A DNA stretch of 46,190 bases, taken from Bacteroidaceae bacterium. Lineage in GTDB: Bacteria > Bacteroidota > Bacteroidia > Bacteroidales > Bacteroidaceae. Each line of letters starts with the position of its first letter. Positions within the stretch are counted from its first letter, which is position 1. Position numbers and translations under genes: made by a program. This document shows positions 24,721 to 32,101 of the stretch, one piece after another. The stretch lies in the NCBI GenBank assembly GCA_902362375.1, contig CABIVS010000018.1:30562-76751 (forward strand). The letters are read 5' to 3'. Below the pieces are notes generated by a model, which worked only from the letters and a program-made list of their open reading frames with translations, had not been told where the DNA came from and searched no databases.

Positions 24721-24734
24721 TAATGATAATTGGG

Positions 24735-24800
24735 TTGGTATGAAAATTCAGAATTTCTACTTATATGGAGATTTGACAAGTTTCATACCAATCCTGAATT
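24735..24800 (+). other. Hairpin/pseudoknot element after the small recombinase
   Basis: TTGGTATGAAA (24735-24745) pairs perfectly with TTTCATACCAA (24781-24791). AATTCAG (24745-24751) pairs with CTGAATT (24794-24800) in an interleaved, pseudoknot-type order. The loop has TATGGAGAT, which recurs in the next hairpin at 24890. No T-run follows, so it is not a simple terminator; it could be an RNA structure or a recombinase site. Confidence 0.55.
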
Positions 24801-24842
24801 ATTGAGTAGAGACAGCTCTCAACTTTTAATAAACAATAGTTC

Positions 24843-24872
24843 TTGCAAATTAAACAGCTTTTAGTAACTTTG
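24843..24872 (+). promoter_or_regulatory. Promoter of the structured RNA
   Basis: TTG at 24843-24845, a 19-base spacer and TAACTTTG at 24865-24872. The predicted start, near 24879, coincides with the first base of a hairpin. Confidence 0.7.
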
Positions 24873-24878
24873 TAGCAA

Positions 24879-25127
24879 TTTCAGACTTCTATGGAGATAG
24901 TTCTGAAAGGACATAGTTAACGAAGAGCGTTTGATATATTATCCTGTTATGAAATCTGGACAATTTCAAAGAATGAGGATAGTAGGCAAGAACGCTCACG
25001 TCAGTGTTATATATTCATCTTAAGGGATGAACTATATATTTTTCTGGCGTGGGCTATTGTTTATTACTCATTCTTGGGCAGTCCAGAGCCTCATAACGGT
25101 AATATTCAATAGTTTCCACGCTTTTTT
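24879..25127 (+). ncRNA. Candidate 250-nt structured RNA of the island
   Basis: It begins with hairpin TTTCAGA/TCTGAAA (24879-24908) with an inner CTAT-GGAG-ATAG. A long, interrupted stem follows, with successive pairs closing inwards: AGCGT/ACGCT, ATATTA/TAATAT, GTTATGA/TCATAAC, CTGGAC/GTCCAG, AAGAATGAG/CTCATTCTT, GCTCACGTCAG/CTGGCGTGGGC (two G-T pairs) and an apical ATATATTCATC against GATGAACTATATAT. A central bubble of 16 and 12 bases interrupts it. The outer stem ends in a run of six T, as a terminator would. No matching known family comes to mind; a 6S-like shape or a folded single-strand recombination site are alternatives. Confidence 0.65.
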
Positions 25128-25241
25128 GTATTGTATAACAGTCAGCAGGGAACTCTGGCTATAATAAATATTCTATAGACACAAAAAGAAAAACAATTAT
25201 TACTTATCAACACTTAAATGCAGTGGAATCAATGATTTAAT

Positions 25242-25280
25242 ATAAAGTGACAGTGTTTTGCTGTGAATTCCCCACTTTAT
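25242..25280. other. Hairpin upstream of the 61-aa gene
   Basis: ATAAAGTG (25242-25249) pairs with CACTTTAT (25273-25280), with ACAG/CTGT inside. It lies between the structured RNA and the gene at 25335; role unknown. Confidence 0.45.
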
Positions 25281-25334
25281 CAATAAACTATTATCTTTAA
25301 AGGGAATGAGAAGATTACAGATAACTATGATTAC

Positions 25335-25520
25335 ATGGAAAAGAAATTCAAACTAATAATTTCCCCAGAACGGTGTGATGCAGAAGCGTTAGCTCATTTT
25401 ATAGCAGAGCTTGAAAGGCTTAAATTAGGTGTACTTACAAATGGAGAAATTGTTTACGATGACAAGAATGAAAAAGAAGTCTTTAATTTAATGGAGAAAT
25501 GTATTTTAAATAAAGAGTAA
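25335..25520 (+). CDS. Small protein of unknown function (61 aa)
   Basis: Begins MEKKFKLIISPERCDAEALA and ends EKCILNKE. The beta-alpha-beta look (KFKLIISPE, then an amphipathic helix, then GEIVYDD) suggests a compact folded domain. It stops 6 bp before the large lipoprotein gene, so the two are likely co-transcribed. No family recognised. Confidence 0.6.
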   Translation: MEKKFKLIISPERCDAEALAHFIAELERLKLGVLTNGEIVYDDKNEKEVFNLMEKCILNKE

Positions 25521-25526
25521 CAGATT

Positions 25527-28500
25527 ATGAAAGCATTACATTTTTTACCAATAACCTTATTGAGCATTATCTCATGTATGAGTATCATCGCTTGTAGTAA
25601 CGATGATAGCAATAAGAAAAATGATGAAGTCATTACTATTACCCCTTTGGGAAATTCTCAAAGATATTTCGATAATGGGCTAACTTTTACTTCACAATCT
25701 GGAAGTGAAAATATAGAATTTACTTGTAATGGAGACTGGAACGTTTCTGTAGCTAATACAATTGGAGGAGAGACATGGTGCACTGTTACTCCTGCAAATG
25801 GCAAAGCAGGAGAAGGTGGGTTTACTGTGAATATAGTTGAGAATAAAGGATATGATGATAGAAATGTTACCATAACTCTCACTGTTGGAAATATAAAGAA
25901 AACAATTGTTGTAACTCAAAAGCAAAAGGATGCTATATTGCTGACTGCGAACAAATATGAGTTAGACAATAAAGGTGGCAAGATTAATTTGGAGGTAAAA
26001 ACCAATGTCAACTATACTGTTACAATAAATGAAACAGACAAAAAGTGGATAAAACAAGTAGGTAGTAATACTAGAGCTTTATCAAGTAGCACGTTAACCT
26101 TTGATATATCTCCCAATGAAGAATATGAAAAACGAGAAGGAGTAATTTATATTACAAATGGTGAGCTAACAGAGACTGTACACGTCTACCAAGCTAGTGG
26201 TGGAGTTGTCATGTTGACTAAAAATGAATACTTTATAAGTGATAAGGAGCAAACTATTGCTGTAGACATAAAAAGCAATTTTAATTTTGAGGTTAAAATG
26301 CCTAATGTGGATTGGATTTCTATTGCACCTTCAACCAAATCAATGTCCAGCCACACTCTTTATTATATAATCAGTCCAAATGAAGAATATGATAGTCGTG
26401 AAAGTGAAATCATTTTTTATGATAAGAGCAATGTCAAACTTGCAGATACATTAAAAATTATACAAGCGCAAAAGGATGCTATTATCATATCTAAGAAAGA
26501 ATATGAAGTAAACTCAAAAGAAAATACAATTGAATTTGAAGTAAACTCAAATATTGATTTTAATGTTTCTATTCCCAGTGCTGCAAGTAAATGGATAGAG
26601 AATATAACTACTACTCAAACTAGAGGTCTTACTTCTCATAAAGTCTATCTAAAAATAAATGAGAATACCTCTACTTATGAACGTTCTGCCAAAGTTGCAA
26701 TCAAACATACACAGAGTAATGTAGCGGACACTGTATTCATTAGTCAATTAGGTGTACCAAGCTTGTCGCCTAGCAGCAAAACATATCATACTTATCCTAA
26801 AGGTGGAGAAATCTCCGTTTCCTTGTCCACCAATACTAATTATACAGTGGAAATTCTTGGAGATGCAAAAGAATGGATAACTCAACCACAAACAAGAGGC
26901 TTTAGAGAAGATATCTTATCTTTCTTTATATCTGAAAACAATGGTGATAAGCGGACTGGAGAAATAAAAATTATTAGTGAAAATGAAGAAACGGAATCAA
27001 TTATTACAGTTGAACAAGAATCATACATTCATGAAGGAAATATTTCTATTCGGGGAAATCGGAAATTGCAAGAGATAGGGGAAAGAGGATATAAACAAAT
27101 AAATGGAAATCTTGATATTCTTTGTTTTAATAATAACAAAGAAGATATGATAACCTCTTTAGAGGTTTTAAACTCAATTACACAAATTAATGGAGACTTA
27201 CTACTCAATAATTGTGATATTGAGAACTTTAATGGACTGAATCAATTGAGAAAAATACAAGGGGATTTTGTGATTGAATCGCTGAATAATTTCAATAGAA
27301 TAGAGTCTTTTAATGGGCTAGATAATCTTGAAGAGATTGGTGGAGATTTTATAATGAAAGACAGATTACCATATAACGGTGAAAAATCTACTGTAAATAG
27401 TAATTTTTCACAGCTAAAGGACTTTAAAGGATTAGAAAATCTTAAGAAGATAGGTGGCAATTTCCAACTCATTGGATTAGGATATTTTCGATATCAAAAT
27501 TCTCCTTATTACTATACTTCGTTTAACGAATTAGAATCATTTGAAGGGTTGGAAAGATTAACTACTATTGGAGGGAACTTTAAAATTTCTTCTGAAGGAA
27601 ATGATAAGTATATATCATTTAAGAAACTTTCCTCTTTAAACAATTTAACTAATCTAGCAAGCATAGGTGGTAACTTTGAAATATATGCTCCAGAGTACGA
27701 AATTGCTCAATTAAATACAATTGAATTACCTACCCTAAAGCAGATAAATGGTTATATCTATATGAGAAATGGTTTCTATATGGGAAATAGAAATCGGATG
27801 AATCTTGTTCTTGAAAATCTTGAAAAATTGGGAGGTTTTGAATGTAAATCCTATACAATCCTCAATGCCCCCAAGTTAAAAAGGATTGATGAAAAATTAT
27901 ATATTGGAGTAGCGGCATCAAAAGTTGGGAGTATAAATGCACAAGAAATTCTGAATGGTCTTTCTGCGATTACTTATGTTGGTAAGGATTTAAGAATCGA
28001 CTGTTCTGGTATAGAATCTTTTGAACCTCTTAGAAATTTGTCATTTGTGGGAGGAGATTTGATATTTGATATTGGTGGAAGTGAAAGAAATAATTTGCAA
28101 TCTTTCACAGGATTCGAAAGTTTGACTACAATTGGTGGAAGATTAATATGGGGAACAGGTGTGAGTTCTGCTGGTAGTGTTAGCACTTATACCAGTTTTA
28201 GCAATATACAATCCTTTCAAGGCTTCAACAATTTATCATCCATTGGTGGTTTTCGAATGAGTATTAACTATGGTGATTTTTCCAAGTTTACATCTTTTGC
28301 AGGATTGGAGAATTTGAGACAAATAAAAGGTGATTTCACTATTGAAATTGAAGATAGTTTTTGGGGATTATCTGATATTAGTGCGTTAACAAATTTAGAA
28401 ACTGTAGAAGGTAGTGAATTCAAAATAAAAGGGTGTTACAAGTTAAAAGATTTCACTCCTTTAAAGCAAGCATTAACTTCATATCAAGGTACTTTTTTAA

Positions 28501-28562
28501 CATATTCTAATGGCTATAATCCTACCAAAGAACAAATCCTAAATGGGGAAGGTAAACAATAA
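25527..28562 (+). CDS. BACON and L-domain repeat surface lipoprotein
   Basis: A 1011-residue lipoprotein. The signal peptide ends SMSIIAC with lipidation at C23, followed by SNDDSNK, an acidic start compatible with surface export in Bacteroidota. Residues about 40-495 hold about five BACON-type beta-sandwich repeats, with the recurring pattern of aromatic W-I/V after a strand and a closing V-x-Q. From about 505 to 1005 there are many 40-60-residue repeats of the form L-x-x-I-x-G-D/N-F/L-x-I (QINGDLLLNN, KIQGDFVIES, EIGGDFIMKD, TIGGNFKISS), like receptor L-domain/leucine-rich solenoids. This layout suggests binding of a glycan or protein at the cell surface. It is the main cargo of the island. 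Confidence 0.85.
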   Translation: MKALHFLPITLLSIISCMSIIACSNDDSNKKNDEVITITPLGNSQRYFDNGLTFTSQSGSENIEFTCNGDWNVSVANTIGGETWCTVTPANGKAGEGGFTVNIVENKGYDDRNVTITLTVGNIKKTIVVTQKQKDAILLTANKYELDNKGGKINLEVKTNVNYTVTINETDKKWIKQVGSNTRALSSSTLTFDISPNEEYEKREGVIYITNGELTETVHVYQASGGVVMLTKNEYFISDKEQTIAVDIKSNFNFEVKMPNVDWISIAPSTKSMSSHTLYYIISPNEEYDSRESEIIFYDKSNVKLADTLKIIQAQKDAIIISKKEYEVNSKENTIEFEVNSNIDFNVSIPSAASKWIENITTTQTRGLTSHKVYLKINENTSTYERSAKVAIKHTQSNVADTVFISQLGVPSLSPSSKTYHTYPKGGEISVSLSTNTNYTVEILGDAKEWITQPQTRGFREDILSFFISENNGDKRTGEIKIISENEETESIITVEQESYIHEGNISIRGNRKLQEIGERGYKQINGNLDILCFNNNKEDMITSLEVLNSITQINGDLLLNNCDIENFNGLNQLRKIQGDFVIESLNNFNRIESFNGLDNLEEIGGDFIMKDRLPYNGEKSTVNSNFSQLKDFKGLENLKKIGGNFQLIGLGYFRYQNSPYYYTSFNELESFEGLERLTTIGGNFKISSEGNDKYISFKKLSSLNNLTNLASIGGNFEIYAPEYEIAQLNTIELPTLKQINGYIYMRNGFYMGNRNRMNLVLENLEKLGGFECKSYTILNAPKLKRIDEKLYIGVAASKVGSINAQEILNGLSAITYVGKDLRIDCSGIESFEPLRNLSFVGGDLIFDIGGSERNNLQSFTGFESLTTIGGRLIWGTGVSSAGSVSTYTSFSNIQSFQGFNNLSSIGGFRMSINYGDFSKFTSFAGLENLRQIKGDFTIEIEDSFWGLSDISALTNLETVEGSEFKIKGCYKLKDFTPLKQALTSYQGTFLTYSNGYNPTKEQILNGEGKQ

Positions 28563-28580
28563 CATATAATCAAAAAGAAG

Positions 28581-28622
28581 AAAGGCAGCATTTGAAGTAA
28601 CATTCATTTGCTGCTTTTTTTT
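28581..28622 (+). terminator. Terminator after the surface lipoprotein gene
   Basis: AAAGGCAGCA pairs with TGCTGCTTTT (GCAGCA 28585-28590, TGCTGC 28609-28614), followed by eight T. Confidence 0.8.
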
Positions 28623-28671
28623 ACAGAAGGGTGCAAATTAATGCCCCTCATACACGCTTTATTTTTTTATC

Positions 28672-29064
28672 CTATTTATTGAGTATGCTTACAATAGGAA
28701 CAGTCTTATCAAAACCTGCCTTTGTTGAGTATTTGAATGTCCCAATCTGCTTTGCACATTTTCCTTCAGGAACTTTGATAACTTGGTCGTCATAATACGA
28801 TTTCCCTTCATCACACAAAAATAAAACCATTAGTCCTGTTGATATTGAGAGTTCGTCAATTTCATTAGCTAAAGCGTCACCTGAATCAAGAACCTGAAAG
28901 ACCTCAAAATTATTTTCACTAATGCAATCCCCTTCTTTCTCAAAGAATGTCATTCCATTATTTGAAGATTCTCCATTTGACGAATTTCCAATAAGTGCAG
29001 CAATAACAAGCATTAAAATAGCACCTGTAACAACGCCTGCAATAAATATTAATACCTTTTTCAT
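28672..29064 (-). CDS. Membrane-anchored protein of unknown function (130 aa)
   Basis: N-terminal segment VLIFIAGVVTGAILMLVIAA is a signal anchor, followed by a Ser/Asn-rich linker (GNSSNGESSNNG) and a soluble domain of about 90 residues with three cysteines. The start is 7 bases after the stop of the upstream gene on the same strand, so the two form an operon. No family recognised. Confidence 0.65.
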   Translation of the reverse strand: MKKVLIFIAGVVTGAILMLVIAALIGNSSNGESSNNGMTFFEKEGDCISENNFEVFQVLDSGDALANEIDELSISTGLMVLFLCDEGKSYYDDQVIKVPEGKCAKQIGTFKYSTKAGFDKTVPIVSILNK

Positions 29065-29071
29065 AATCTAA

Positions 29072-29731
29072 TTATAAATCTTCACCATTTGCATTATTGT
29101 ATTCATTATCATAATACATCGTAATACAATATTTGCCCAAACGTTCATTAATCATAAACCAAACAGCTTTTTTTGATATATATTGTGTCACAAAATTAAC
29201 TATCTCTGCTCGCAGCTCTTCACTTGGATTCGCAAGTTGTTCTTTTGTATATTGCGGGAAGGCAGCCTCAATTTGTTTTGCCATAAAAGTTTCATCAGTT
29301 TTTTGATAAAACACTGCTTCATAGCGTTTCTTATGGACGGTTATTTCATAAGAAATATCTTCATCATCTGGTATCATATATTCTTCCAAAGGTAAAGAAG
29401 AATACTTAGAATTATTAACAAACTGCTCGCAGAGTCTATTAAACCTTATCTGGATAGCCCTTTCATCAATATTATTAACATCACAAATCATTATTCGATA
29501 CACCTTATTATTATTTGTTACAACGTGTATATTGACATCTGCACCATTAAATTCACCAACTAAAACATCTTTATCAAGCGGACTACTCGTATAACCTTTA
29601 GCTTTTAATTTCTGAATCATTTCAGATTTACTTCCGTCAACTGGAATACCTAAAAATTTAGTAACGTCTTGTTGCGCATAAATAAATAATGAAGATATGA
29701 GCAACATTGTAATTGATAGTAGTTTTTTCAT
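29072..29731 (-). CDS. Secreted protein of unknown function (219 aa)
   Basis: Signal peptide MKKLLSITMLLISSLFIYA cut before QQDVTKFLG. The mature region starts with a pattern F-L-G-I-P-V-D-G-S-K-x-E-M-I-x-K-L-K-x-K-G-Y seen in many short Bacteroides exported proteins of unknown role. No catalytic motif is visible. It is the first gene of a two-gene unit with the 130-aa anchored protein and probably acts in the periplasm. Confidence 0.7.
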   Translation of the reverse strand: MKKLLSITMLLISSLFIYAQQDVTKFLGIPVDGSKSEMIQKLKAKGYTSSPLDKDVLVGEFNGADVNIHVVTNNNKVYRIMICDVNNIDERAIQIRFNRLCEQFVNNSKYSSLPLEEYMIPDDEDISYEITVHKKRYEAVFYQKTDETFMAKQIEAAFPQYTKEQLANPSEELRAEIVNFVTQYISKKAVWFMINERLGKYCITMYYDNEYNNANGEDL

Positions 29732-30072
29732 ATTATCAAATTTTACCGTTCTCCAGTTTCTACAAGAACATCAATACTATACATCGAAGCGTGAAACTGT
29801 AATGCTATCTTTGCCCTTTTTAATAATTTCCCACATTTTGCAACAAAGCAGCACAACGCTTCTGTTTTACCAATTCAATTACAAATATAATAATTATTAA
29901 TTATATAAATAATATCTTTTTATCAAAAAAACTTAGATTTAATAGATGCATTAATATATGAACGAATAAAAAGGGTACAAATTAATTGCACCCTTAAAAA
30001 CTGATTCAACTAATTATCTATTATGCAAGAAGGTGGCATTTGAACTATCTATCAAGTGTCGTCTTTTTTAGT
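29732..30072. other. AT-rich intergenic region with a minus-strand terminator
   Basis: No gene is seen. At 29966-29995 the minus strand reads AAGGGTGCAA and TTTGTACCCTT around a short loop, followed by a T-run, a fitting terminator for the 57-aa gene. At 30030-30065 AAGGTGGCATTTGA pairs with TCAAGTGTCGTCTT through several G-T pairs, inside that gene's 3' region. A near copy of AAGGGTRCAAATTAAT also lies at 28626. Confidence 0.55.
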
Positions 30073-30246
30073 TCATTTCCTTCTCTTCTTAACTAATTTA
30101 TGCTTATCCTTCTTGGATGAATTTGAAAATAGTTGTTCTAACATTTCCCTTGTAATAGGTAAATATGTGACCTCTGTCAATCTAGTTTCTCTAATCTCTT
30201 GTGGTAAATAAGAAATCACGGTGCTCTTTTGGGGTGTTACTTGCAT
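30073..30246 (-). CDS. Small basic protein (57 aa)
   Basis: Reads MQVTPQKSTVISYLPQEIRE and ends in a strongly basic tail (KKDKHKLVKKRRK). A -7 element on the same strand lies 44 bases upstream and a terminator 80 bases downstream, so it looks like a real single-gene unit. The tail suggests nucleic acid or membrane-surface contact. No family is recognised. Confidence 0.6.
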   Translation of the reverse strand: MQVTPQKSTVISYLPQEIRETRLTEVTYLPITREMLEQLFSNSSKKDKHKLVKKRRK

Positions 30247-30289
30247 ATTTTTGTAGAAATAAATAGATTGGTAATTGATTTATCTATAG

Positions 30290-30297
30290 CAAAGGTA
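30290..30297 (-). promoter_or_regulatory. -7 element of the 57-aa gene
   Basis: Minus strand TACCTTTG matches TAnnTTTG; predicted start near 30284, 38 nt before the ATG. A TTG lies 16 bases upstream, slightly close. Confidence 0.55.
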
Positions 30298-30447
30298 CTG
30301 ATAAGAATCTGTCCAATCTAATGTAAAAGATACATTCTGGATTATTGAGGTATGTGTTTGTATTGGAAGAAAATGTCAAAGTGGTAGATAGCGACAAAAT
30401 GGAATTATTGCTTCTATAAGCAGAATAATGGATAAAGATGTACATAA

Positions 30448-30522
30448 ACTAAAGGAAGTCCCGAAGCTAAGAATTATGCAGAGAACTTTGCCGAGTATTA
30501 TAAAGATATACAAGGCAAATAA
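30448..30522 (+). pseudogene. Possible C-terminal remnant of a lost gene
   Basis: A stop-bounded frame reads TKGSPEAKNYAENFAEYYKD then IQGK and a stop, with protein-like composition but no start codon. It is followed 14 bases later by a terminator, as the end of a gene would be. Probably the tail of a deleted gene; low certainty. Confidence 0.3.
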
Positions 30523-30535
30523 GTGATTAAAAATT

Positions 30536-30570
30536 AAAAGTCAGTTATCGAGATGATAGTTGGCTTTTTA
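30536..30570 (+). terminator. Terminator near the right end of the island
   Basis: AAAAGTCA pairs with TGGCTTTT, with TATC/GATA inside, followed by TTA. It has no intact gene in front of it. Confidence 0.6.
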
Positions 30571-30732
30571 TTTAAATATAAGTTGTTAAATAGAACATAT
30601 AGATTAAAATATCATAGGGAAATGCGTTTTATTTCAGAATTAAGAGTTATATTTGTAATGTTCTTATGAGGCATACAAAGCACAAGAATGAATCACCATT
30701 TTGCTAAATGGCTAATAATTAGATACAGTAAT

Positions 30733-30760
30733 AAAAGCCCCATTTTTTTTTGCTCTTATT
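30733..30760. other. Right attachment site of the integrative element
   Basis: AAAAGCCCCA followed by nine T and GCTCTTATT; 27 of 28 bases equal the copy at 16238. Its C would restore a perfect 13-bp terminator stem with AAAATGGGGCTTT at 16222-16234. It abuts the -33 region of the ribE promoter. Confidence 0.8.
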
Positions 30761-30782
30761 TTTTAAGCTCCTTTCTAATTCG

Positions 30783-30790
30783 TATCTTTG
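30783..30790 (+). promoter_or_regulatory. -7 element of ribE
   Basis: TATCTTTG. The -33 position falls at about 30759-30762, on the boundary of the island. Confidence 0.6.
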
Positions 30791-30819
30791 ACCCTTGCAT
30801 TAAAAGAGTATTTTCAATC

Positions 30820-30872
30820 GTAAAATAGTAAATCAAAATAGTAAATAGTAAATCGTAAAATAGTAAATAAAA
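30820..30872 (+). repeat. Short tandem repeats in the ribE leader
   Basis: AAAATAGTAAATC-like units repeat four times in the 5' untranslated region, directly before the ribE ATG. No FMN riboswitch core is seen here. Confidence 0.6.
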
Positions 30873-30874
30873 TT

Positions 30875-31477
30875 ATGTTTTCTGGAATCGTAGAAGAATA
30901 TGCTACTTTGGTAGCACTGGTGAAAGACCAGGAGAATATACACTTTACATTTAAGTGTTCGTTTGTGAATGAGTTGAAAATTGACCAGAGTATTTCTCAC
31001 AATGGTGTATGCCTGACGGTGGTGACTCTGACGGATGATACGTATACGGTGACTGCCATGAAAGAAACGTTGGAGCGTTCTAACCTCGGTTTGTTGAAAG
31101 TGGGGGATAAGGTGAACGTTGAACGTAGCATGATGATGAACGGTCGGCTGGATGGACATATCGTTCAGGGGCATGTGGACCAGACTGCCACTTGTATTGA
31201 TATTAAGGATGCGGAAGGCAGTTGGTATTTTACATTCCGGTATGCGTTTGACAAGGAGATGGCGAAACGCGGATATATCACTGTGGATAAGGGTTCGGTG
31301 ACTGTGAACGGCGTTAGCCTGACGGTATGTAATCCGACGGATGATACTTTCCAGGTGGCTATCATTCCTTATACTTACGAGCATACGAACTTCCATACAT
31401 TTGAGATTGGCAGTGTGGTAAATATCGAATTTGATATTATCGGCAAGTATATCAGCCGGATGATTCAATATAAATAA
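30875..31477 (+). CDS. ribE: Riboflavin synthase alpha subunit
   Basis: A 200-residue enzyme dismutating two 6,7-dimethyl-8-ribityllumazine into riboflavin. It has the conserved start MFSGIVEE, the duplicated lumazine-binding barrels (SIS-NGVCLTV in the first, KGSVTVNGVSLTVCN in the second) and GHVDQTA. Complete. It is followed 32 bp later by a nitroreductase gene on the same strand, whose flavin need fits a shared transcript. The promoter lies immediately beside the right end of the island. Confidence 0.95.
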   Translation: MFSGIVEEYATLVALVKDQENIHFTFKCSFVNELKIDQSISHNGVCLTVVTLTDDTYTVTAMKETLERSNLGLLKVGDKVNVERSMMMNGRLDGHIVQGHVDQTATCIDIKDAEGSWYFTFRYAFDKEMAKRGYITVDKGSVTVNGVSLTVCNPTDDTFQVAIIPYTYEHTNFHTFEIGSVVNIEFDIIGKYISRMIQYK

Positions 31478-31509
31478 GGAAATATAAATAAGTGACCGGA
31501 GGATTGGAA

Positions 31510-32055
31510 ATGGCATATACTGATTTTCTTCAATTGGTGCAGGCTCGTCAAAGTGACCGTTCGTATGATAAGGAACGTCCGGTGGAGCCGGAAAAGTTGG
31601 AACGGGTGCTTGAAGCTGCACGTTTGGCGCCTTCGGCCTGCAACGCACAACCTTGGAGGTTTGTGGTCATCACAGACAAGGAACTGGCTCAAAAAGCCGG
31701 GAAAGCTGCTGCTGGCTTGGGAATGAATAAGTTTGCCAAAGATGCTCCCGTGCATATTTTGGTTGTAGAAGAATCTGCTAATATCACTTCCCTGCTTGGC
31801 GGAAAGGTTAAAGGTAAGCATTTCCCGTTGATCGACATTGGAATAGCGGCTGCTCATATTTCTCTGGCTGCTGAAGCCGAAGGATTGGGCTCTTGTATTC
31901 TGGGTTGGTTCGATGAAAAAGAGATGAAACAACTTGCCGGTATTCCTGCTTCGAAACGTTTATTGCTGGATATTGTCATTGGCTATCCGGCAAAGGAAAA
32001 ACGTAAGAAGACGAGGAAGCCGAAAGAAAAGGTGATTTCATACAATCGTTATTGA
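31510..32055 (+). CDS. Nitroreductase family flavoprotein
   Basis: A 181-residue FMN-dependent oxidoreductase of the nitroreductase superfamily. FMN-binding R-x-S-x-R appears as ARQSDRSYD, followed by ARLAPSACNAQPWRFVVI, and LGSCILGWFDE near the end. An upstream GTG at 31492 is in frame, but the ATG at 31510 has GGAGG 8 bases before it and starts the family domain, so it is preferred. The substrate is unknown. A basic C-terminal tail (KEKRKKTRKPKEK) is present. Confidence 0.9.
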   Translation: MAYTDFLQLVQARQSDRSYDKERPVEPEKLERVLEAARLAPSACNAQPWRFVVITDKELAQKAGKAAAGLGMNKFAKDAPVHILVVEESANITSLLGGKVKGKHFPLIDIGIAAAHISLAAEAEGLGSCILGWFDEKEMKQLAGIPASKRLLLDIVIGYPAKEKRKKTRKPKEKVISYNRY

Positions 32056-32101
32056 TTGAAAAATAATTATATTCTTAGGCTTTTAGGATAAGCATATAAC
32101 A

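Larger units (their letters stand above)
30247..30732. other. Right end of the island, non-coding with remnants
   Basis: Holds the promoter of the 57-aa gene, a decayed coding fragment, a terminator at 30536-30570, and near 30700 a short hairpin CCATTT/AAATGG. AGCACAAGAATGAAT at about 30677 resembles AGCACAGAAATGAAT at the integrase start and could be a weak arm site. No intact plus-strand gene is seen. Confidence 0.5.
16238..30760. mobile_element. Integrative element of about 14.5 kb
   Basis: Bounded by 28-bp direct repeats with one mismatch. A tyrosine integrase is the first gene inside the left end. Base composition is visibly richer in A and T than the flanks, gene density is lower and most products are unrecognised, all unlike the housekeeping genes on either side. 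It separates phoU from ribE. Contents are two tyrosine recombinases, a helicase-like protein, DUF3871, several small proteins, structured RNAs and a surface lipoprotein. No relaxase, type IV secretion gene, replication initiator, capsid, portal or terminase gene is recognisable, so transfer probably depends on a helper element. Confidence 0.8.

Noticed and set aside
24879..25127. Retron or diversity-generating element RNA
   Set aside because: No reverse transcriptase gene is present on the island, so the structured RNA needs another explanation.
16238..30760. Prophage
   Set aside because: No capsid, portal, terminase, tail or lysis gene is recognisable; the content fits a small integrative element instead.
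30791..30874. FMN riboswitch before ribE
   Set aside because: The leader is short, made of AT-rich tandem repeats, and shows none of the conserved RFN stems.
31492..31509. GTG start for the nitroreductase
   Set aside because: The ATG at 31510 has a GGAGG at good distance and begins the conserved domain.
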